Source of the DNA: an uncultured Lachnobacterium sp.
GTDB lineage: Bacteria; Bacillota; Clostridia; Lachnospirales; Lachnospiraceae
Length of the DNA: 9,784 bases
Assembly (NCBI GenBank): GCA_900552085.1
Contig: URYB01000078.1
Coordinates: forward strand, 1 to 9,784
Reading direction: 5' to 3'
Shown in pieces: positions 5,163-9,784 of the stretch (its first letter is position 1; each line of letters starts with the position of its first letter). The notes below the pieces were generated by a model. It worked only from the letters and a program-made list of their open reading frames with translations, did no database searches and was not told the DNA's origin. Position numbers and translations under genes: made by a program.

Positions 5163-5843
5163 ACACTCGACCTCCCTCTTGTCATCAGATTCTAAGATTT
5201 CCTCGTATCTTCGATCTTTTGCCATTACTGCCAAAAGCTTTAGCATTGCATCTACATGCGTAATGACTGTTCGATCGTCAGGCACATAGTCAGGATTTTT
5301 CCTTCTTTCGGAAAAGAACCGTGCCACAATTCCAAAATCGCTTTTAAACCTTGCAATTTGTTCATCCGTAAGCCGTGCAATCTCAAATACATGAATGTTA
5401 TAATCATTCACATATCCATCAAGTCCCTCTGGGATATCCAAAAGATCCTTGATGTTTTTTGGTGCCGTCCAGCGTTCATTCCCAAAGTATAGTACAATGG
5501 TAATCACTGGGACGATTTTATTCTTTTGATCCAATAACTGGCTCCGGTACGCAGTTCCGTCGTAGCTAAACACTCGAAATGGCATAAATTTTTCGATTCT
5601 CGTCTGGTTTTCCATACCACATAAGGCAATCTCGACATTCCCATCCATCCAATGCTTTGCTACATCACGCTCCAACTCATGAAGTTTTTGATCGTCCGCT
5701 TTGTATTGAGAATGAACAGAACTGTTTCTCAGCGAATCCGGATGTACCACATTTTTTCCTTCAAATACAAGAGCATTCATAATATCTGCGAAGACATCAT
5801 TGTAATCCTCAAGTATTTTTTCGGTTAAATCCTTTTCACCCAT
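4977..5843 (-). CDS. Rpn-family PD-(D/E)XK nuclease-like protein (YhgA/Transposase_31 type)
   Basis: This 288-residue protein has the family hallmarks: an N-terminal YNDVFADIMNALVFEGK (14-30), then ERDVAKHW (58-65), then ALCGMENQTRIEKFMPFR (73-90) containing the E-x-Q catalytic signature (Glu78, Gln80), and YDGTAYRSQL (94-103). A strand-rich segment VPVITIVLYFGNERWTAP (111-128) follows. The C-terminal part (about 200-288) is helical and charged. Known for the family: E. coli Rpn proteins are DNA nucleases that raise RecA-independent recombination, and some act in phage defence. The start is supported by GAGAGGAAAG just upstream. The gene stands alone with its own promoter (5999-6026), a structured leader and a terminator. 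An internal start at 5162 may yield a separate C-terminal protein. Confidence 0.88.
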   Translation of the reverse strand: MGEKDLTEKILEDYNDVFADIMNALVFEGKNVVHPDSLRNSSVHSQYKADDQKLHELERDVAKHWMDGNVEIALCGMENQTRIEKFMPFRVFSYDGTAYRSQLLDQKNKIVPVITIVLYFGNERWTAPKNIKDLLDIPEGLDGYVNDYNIHVFEIARLTDEQIARFKSDFGIVARFFSERRKNPDYVPDDRTVITHVDAMLKLLAVMAKDRRYEEILESDDKREVECMCDVAERLERKGIEKGRLSEIFDSVQSEDYSVERGAQKANMSIPEFEKAMESAGYKIPTYA

Positions 5844-5855
5844 AATCTTTCCTCT

Positions 5856-5992
5856 CTTTCCCTACTTATAAAGTAGATATTTGTTATCTATATAAACAGG
5901 GAAAGCGACTACTGCATCCCCTGATAGCTCTCCAGGGAATGTCCCTAACATGCAACACTGGTAGTGTTGCGCTAAAATAACTTTTTATATTT
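5856..5992 (-). promoter_or_regulatory. Structured 5' leader of the Rpn-like gene
   Basis: The predicted transcript begins near 5992 and runs about 150 nt before the start codon. It contains GCAACACT/AGTGTTGC (5952-5959 with 5963-5970), AGGGA/TCCCT (5934-5938 with 5942-5946) and outer arms CTTTCCCT/AGGGAAAG (5856-5863 with 5898-5905). The outer arms enclose CTACTT/AAGTAG (5862-5867 with 5871-5876) and AGATA/TATCT (5875-5879 with 5885-5889). The outer arm touches the ribosome binding site region (5848-5857), so folding could control translation. I do not recognise a known riboswitch. Confidence 0.5.
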
Positions 5993-5998
5993 GGCTAT

Positions 5999-6026
5999 AT
6001 TATAGCATACGTCGTAAATTTTACAA
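5999..6026 (-). promoter_or_regulatory. Promoter of the Rpn-like gene
   Basis: On the minus strand TTGTAA (6021-6026) and TATAAT (5999-6004) are 16 bp apart, with an extended -10 (TGCTATAAT). The long distance to the start codon creates the structured leader. Confidence 0.65.
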
Positions 6027-6071
6027 TATACATTCATCGACTCATCATACACCAAGACTGTATCGCTAATA

Positions 6072-6112
6072 AATAATAAAAAGGAGATATCTGCTAAAAC
6101 AAATATCTCCTT
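6072..6112 (-). terminator. Terminator of the giant secreted protein gene
   Basis: AAGGAGATAT (6081-6090) and ATATCTCCTT (6103-6112) form a 10-bp perfect stem with a 12-nt loop. The minus-strand RNA continues with a U-rich tail (TTTATTATTT). It starts 5 bases after the stop codon at 6118-6120. Confidence 0.88.
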
Positions 6113-6117
6113 AATAA

Positions 6118-9100
6118 TTAATGTGTGCCGTAAGAACGGTAATCTCGTTTGGCGGATCGATCAAGATAATACATAAGTACATCTCCATATCGGAAATGGA
6201 AAGTATTCCCGTTATTGTCTCTTCTTGTGGTCTGAAATCCTTCCAACTGCATCATATTGCAGTATCCGTCACTTACATTTGAAGCATTAACATAGCTAAG
6301 TCTTGGCAGGGGCGTTTCTGTTACATTTTCAAAAATGTCTGCACCCTCCAACCAGCCCATGCCAGTGTCGGTTCCGGTTGTGAATTTTTCAAATCCAGCC
6401 TCATACGTTGTAATGTCGAAGTTTACAAGTATGTAACCATTGGTTTTCCAGATATTTTCGCTATAATCCATTTTTCCATGCTGCTTTGAATAAGCAGTCA
6501 TATCAAATCCTTTTGTTACAGCGTGTACATCGGAAGGCAGCGAGTATTCGAAATACCACGTTTGCATACTCTTGGTGACTTTGTCCGCATCAACGGATGA
6601 TGGAACTTGCCCATTTGGAGCGTAGTTTTGACCAACATAAGTTGACATTCTCGAAGGAATTTTTATATTCCCATAACTGTATACTTCGTATGTTGTTGAT
6701 CGGATGTCCTTGCCTGAAAGCCCTGCAATATTTGCTTTTGTAGTAAGTTCAGCTTCAGGAACAGATGTATATGGATTTCCAAGTGTCATTTTTTTGACAT
6801 TGGTCGCATCTAAAAGACTACCAACCTTTACAAGAGAATGATACTTTCCGTTGATGGTTTCATTATAGTATAGATCAACCTCTTCCATCGTATTTCCGTC
6901 CTCGCTTACGTAATAAAAGCGCGGTTTAATGGAAATGTAATCCGTACCATGATATACATTACCGATAGTTGTAAGAGTAAACCGTGAAGTATAGCCAGTT
7001 TTAAGTACACCCATGTTTTTGATTAATGGATGGCTTCCGTTGATTGTAGGGAGCAAAAGTCCTGGCTTACTGTTTCCATTTTCATCGCACATTCCAACCT
7101 TATAGGTAGTACCAGTTAGCTGCAAGGAGTTTTCCTGACGAAAAACTTGTTGCCAAATTGGATAGTCAGAAACATCATACATGTTAAGCCCGTATAGACG
7201 GCCTGAAATCTCTGCATATACCGTTGATGTAGCTACATAATTCTCATTGCTTGTATTTGCTGTTTCCTGATTCAAGGTCAGACCATCATTTGCATCGCAA
7301 TTGATGGCTCTGGAACGAAAATCAATACCGACAGCATTTGACTCATTTAGCCATATTGGAAGATAGAATGTTGTGGTGTCATTTGTAATCGTTATCCATG
7401 AGTTTTCTTTGTAGTAGGTATAATTACCACTACTGTCGACCATATACACATCAAATGGGAAGTTTACTTCTCTTTTGGAAATATACTTCGCATAATCACG
7501 ATCCCCATAACCCTTTAATTCACTGTGGTAACCTTTTGTCGGATAGTACAGTGTAAAGGTTTTGTCAAGTACAAGATGAGAACAGTCTTGTCCTGGAGTG
7601 ACCAGCTGGGTATATTTTTTTGCATCGGTAATAGACGGATAACACACGGTAGGAGTATGAATGGTAACATCATTGATATCACTGATATCGTATTGTAAGT
7701 CTGCATCTCCGTCAGGGTTACCAATAATACGAACACTTCCGTAAATAGCGCAGGCAGTTGACTCAAATGTTCCGTTGGCCTTTTTAGCATCAATCAAATT
7801 GTCTTTCTTGTACAAAACATCTTTTCCTGTTACACCAGGCTTTGGAATTGACGTTGGGGTTGATGTTTTTTTCTCACATATATCTGCATTCATAATCACC
7901 TTCCCATTAAATACGAGAAGATCATTTTGTACTACATATTGATCAACAGTCCACCCATTTGAAGGACTTTTTTTAATGCCGCCACAATCATTAAAGGTTA
8001 CCGATGGAGACTGGTATGAGCTACTTGGATGGAGAGACACTCCTTCATCCGGTAGAGAATAGTTCCTTACGATAACAGAATCAATGGAATATATTCGTAA
8101 TTTTGTTACCTTCCAATAGGAATACTCTCTCTCAACATCAGTACTGTCGTGTGCATGCTCATATTTTCCGGTTGGTTTATTATTTTTGTCCAAAATCTCG
8201 TGACTGCAATTGATGTACTTTTTAAAGGTCTTTTTTCCATGATATCTTTTGAACTCGTAAGTATATAAGTAGTCATTAAGTGTAACGTTTACATACTGAG
8301 TTTCAGATGTTGGAATACCGGTTACAGAATCAAATTTCTCATTCCCTCTATCGTCCGCCTGAATAACAGCGGTTGCAGTTTCTGGTGAAAGGTAAGAATC
8401 ACTTATTGTATCTTCCGAATAATCCGGTTTTGGAGTTACAGTTTGCTTTTTATAAAAAGCATTAATAACGGTTCCACCTTTAAGAACCTTAAAATCCTGT
8501 CTTGCTGATGGAAGCCAGTTGAGGTATGAATCTGTAAGCGCTCCGGAGTCAGTCGCGTAAGTTCCTTTATATGAAACCCATTTTGTACCAGAAGCTTTAT
8601 TACGCGCTCCATTGGTCTTTTTTGCGTTCACTTTGGATTCTTTTGTGCCGTACAGATAATACTTGCTCAAGTCACCGACGGTACCAGCCGATCCGTTAGG
8701 AAGAACTTTACTCAATCTGGATGGTAGTGCTTTGGAGCTAGTGCTTATGGCTTTTTTCCCGTAATAGTAAATACCATCATATTCATAGGAGCCATTCGCT
8801 TTTTTGGTTCCATTACCTTTTAATCCAAGCCCGTTTCCTTCAAGAATGGTTCCAGCGCTATTATCGGTACATTGCCATTGATAATCCCTTGATGCCGAGT
8901 TTACATTTTTGGTAATATCTTCAATTTTTCCATCTCGGGAATTGGTAACAGAAGCAACCAGGATCCATTTACCCTTGTTATACTGGTAATAATTGATTGT
9001 GACAGGGGATTCAACTTCAGGATATGCAACTTCGATATCATATCGCTCCCTCCAGCCGGCATCGCAGCTGCCGCTCCAGCCAATTCCAGCAAACACAGTA

Positions 9101-9633
9101 CCGTTGACGCGATGATTATACCTTGTGTTTTTCATCTGGGCAAGAGTATAGCATCGTTCAGTGAGATTCTTTCCGGTACTTGGTTTATATCCCTGCAATA
9201 CACCCTGCAAATACACCTTTCCTCCCGTAGCGGTAAGAGTATCATAATTTACTCCAGCCTTATCACACATGGCTAGAAAGTTGTCTTTAGGAATTGTAAA
9301 GGTTGTATGGACCGTTCCATCTTTATAGATTCTTTCACTTTTCCAGCTCTTAGGCATGTCATTAAAAAACTGACAATCAGATGATTTTGTACCTTCCTTA
9401 CCATTTTTACCCGTGGTTTTTGCGGTTACATAAAAGCCGATTGTTTGCCAGTGCGGGATTTGGCTTGACGATGCTTTTTTAGCTGTAAGTGTAAATCTTA
9501 AATCCCCATTGCTTTTAATTGTTGCCTGTACGTTGGTCGCAGCATGAATTGTCTCTGGTGGATGCAGATACAAAAATGCAAATAGACCAATCATAAACAT
9601 AATAGGTAAAACCATTTTTTGTTTTAGTGTCAT
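6118..9633 (-). CDS. Giant secreted protein of unknown function (1171 aa), possibly DUF5704-like
   Basis: The start is ATG 9633: AAAGGAG at 9641-9647 lies 7 nt upstream, and an ATG at 9669 falls inside the likely promoter box. Residues 1-31 are a signal peptide (MTLKQKM, core, IHA-A). Three large regions follow: about 32-400; about 402-590 after a TVTPKPD linker, with GIPTSETQYVNV near 438; and about 605-1171 after a Thr/Pro linker (STPTSIPKPG). The last ends with LVNFDI, CNMMQLEGFQ and FRYGDVLMYYLD blocks. There are at least 14 Cys, many aromatic residues and predicted beta character throughout. I see no enzyme motif, LPXTG or membrane anchor. The central and final blocks remind me of DUF5704-type clostridial proteins, from memory only. 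It is a single-gene unit with its own terminator. Confidence 0.85.
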   Translation of the reverse strand: MTLKQKMVLPIMFMIGLFAFLYLHPPETIHAATNVQATIKSNGDLRFTLTAKKASSSQIPHWQTIGFYVTAKTTGKNGKEGTKSSDCQFFNDMPKSWKSERIYKDGTVHTTFTIPKDNFLAMCDKAGVNYDTLTATGGKVYLQGVLQGYKPSTGKNLTERCYTLAQMKNTRYNHRVNGTVFAGIGWSGSCDAGWRERYDIEVAYPEVESPVTINYYQYNKGKWILVASVTNSRDGKIEDITKNVNSASRDYQWQCTDNSAGTILEGNGLGLKGNGTKKANGSYEYDGIYYYGKKAISTSSKALPSRLSKVLPNGSAGTVGDLSKYYLYGTKESKVNAKKTNGARNKASGTKWVSYKGTYATDSGALTDSYLNWLPSARQDFKVLKGGTVINAFYKKQTVTPKPDYSEDTISDSYLSPETATAVIQADDRGNEKFDSVTGIPTSETQYVNVTLNDYLYTYEFKRYHGKKTFKKYINCSHEILDKNNKPTGKYEHAHDSTDVEREYSYWKVTKLRIYSIDSVIVRNYSLPDEGVSLHPSSSYQSPSVTFNDCGGIKKSPSNGWTVDQYVVQNDLLVFNGKVIMNADICEKKTSTPTSIPKPGVTGKDVLYKKDNLIDAKKANGTFESTACAIYGSVRIIGNPDGDADLQYDISDINDVTIHTPTVCYPSITDAKKYTQLVTPGQDCSHLVLDKTFTLYYPTKGYHSELKGYGDRDYAKYISKREVNFPFDVYMVDSSGNYTYYKENSWITITNDTTTFYLPIWLNESNAVGIDFRSRAINCDANDGLTLNQETANTSNENYVATSTVYAEISGRLYGLNMYDVSDYPIWQQVFRQENSLQLTGTTYKVGMCDENGNSKPGLLLPTINGSHPLIKNMGVLKTGYTSRFTLTTIGNVYHGTDYISIKPRFYYVSEDGNTMEEVDLYYNETINGKYHSLVKVGSLLDATNVKKMTLGNPYTSVPEAELTTKANIAGLSGKDIRSTTYEVYSYGNIKIPSRMSTYVGQNYAPNGQVPSSVDADKVTKSMQTWYFEYSLPSDVHAVTKGFDMTAYSKQHGKMDYSENIWKTNGYILVNFDITTYEAGFEKFTTGTDTGMGWLEGADIFENVTETPLPRLSYVNASNVSDGYCNMMQLEGFQTTRRDNNGNTFHFRYGDVLMYYLDRSAKRDYRSYGTH

Positions 9634-9656
9634 TGCTTTTCTCCTTTCTAATTGCG

Positions 9657-9689
9657 ATATTATTTGCATAACCTAATTCAAAAAGTCAA
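9657..9689 (-). promoter_or_regulatory. Putative promoter region of the giant secreted protein gene
   Basis: On the minus strand TTGACT (9684-9689) is followed after TTGAC-N10 by AGGTTATG (9667-9674) and by TAATAT (9657-9662, spacer 21). The box and its spacing match the region upstream of the subtilase. The spacer is again longer than standard, which hints at a shared activator. Confidence 0.4.
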
Positions 9690-9691
9690 TA

Positions 9692-9718
9692 AAAAAAGAC
9701 GCTGAATGCGTCTTTTTT
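9692..9718. terminator. Bidirectional terminator upstream of the giant gene
   Basis: GACGC (9698-9702) and GCGTC (9708-9712) enclose TGAAT and are flanked by A6 and T6 runs that extend the stem and provide U-tracts in both directions. It most likely ends the minus-strand gene whose tail is at 9731-9784 and insulates the giant gene. Confidence 0.85.
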
Positions 9719-9730
9719 AGATAGAGTTCT

Positions 9731-9784
9731 TTACTCTGAAACAATTACTTCCGGGTAGCCAAAAAAGCGCAGACTACCCCTATC
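9731..9784 (-). CDS. Probable C-terminal tail of another minus-strand gene (partial)
   Basis: One frame reads 17 codons, DRGSLRFFGYPEVIVSE, to TAA at 9731-9733, 12 bases before the terminator. A second frame reads IGVVCAFLATRK to TAA at 9745-9747 and looks like the end of a membrane-anchored protein (hydrophobic stretch plus Arg-Lys). The third frame is closed at once. I cannot choose between the two frames from 54 bases, and no function can be inferred. The presence of some gene end is supported by the terminator that follows. Confidence 0.4.
   Translation of the reverse strand, partial: DRGSLRFFGYPEVIVSE

Noticed and set aside
9634..9669. Upstream ATG (9669) as the start of the giant protein
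   Set aside because: It has no Shine-Dalgarno, overlaps the AGGTTATG promoter box and would put 12 extra residues before a normal signal peptide; ATG 9633 has AAAGGAG at good spacing.
1..9784. CRISPR array, tRNA or rRNA genes, complete insertion sequence
   Set aside because: I saw no regularly spaced repeats, no cloverleaf or rRNA sequence, and no DDE transposase with terminal inverted repeats.

Overview
The window looks like chromosomal DNA of a low-GC anaerobic Firmicute, most likely a gut Clostridium relative such as a Lachnospiraceae member. This rests on AT-rich genes with strong AAAGGAG-type ribosome binding sites, classical intrinsic terminators, a BspA-type leucine-rich repeat (LRR) secreted protein, a secreted subtilase and an Rpn/YhgA-like PD-(D/E)XK protein. 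No marker gene fixes the genus. All supported genes are on the minus strand, so transcription runs from high to low coordinates.

Layout in coordinate order. 1-1572: N-terminal 524 residues of a secreted subtilisin-like protease; its C-terminus lies outside the window. 1573-2039: gene-free DNA packed with inverted repeats: promoter-like sequence between 13-bp inverted repeats, two related hairpins, a 12-bp-arm terminator-like hairpin and a perfect 37-bp palindrome. 2040-2237: a small basic protein. 2389-3288: a tyrosine-recombinase-like protein whose active site looks degenerate. 3405-4463: a secreted LRR protein with a long Ser/Thr/Asn linker. 4488-4924: AT-rich non-coding DNA. 4977-5843: an Rpn-family nuclease-like protein with a good promoter, a roughly 150-nt structured leader and a terminator. 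6118-9633: a 1171-residue secreted protein of unknown function. 9731-9784: probable tail of one more minus-strand gene, followed by a terminator.

Most genes seem to be single transcription units, each with its own promoter and/or terminator. Three of them (subtilase, LRR protein, giant protein) are exported and suggest a cell-surface or extracellular theme. The subtilase starts a BspA-like module at the window edge that resembles the module in the LRR protein. The subtilase and the giant protein share a TTGAC-N10-AGGTTATG box at equivalent upstream positions.

The most interesting points are: (i) a strong Shine-Dalgarno plus ATG inside the Rpn gene, in frame, which would make a 61-residue C-terminal protein like the intragenic RpnS antitoxins described in E. 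coli; (ii) the recombinase-like protein that lacks the first catalytic Arg and both His-type residues and ends in an HTH-like segment, next to repeat-rich DNA that looks like a recombination or regulatory region; (iii) the hairpin cluster itself. All three are inferences from reading the sequence and have not been tested.
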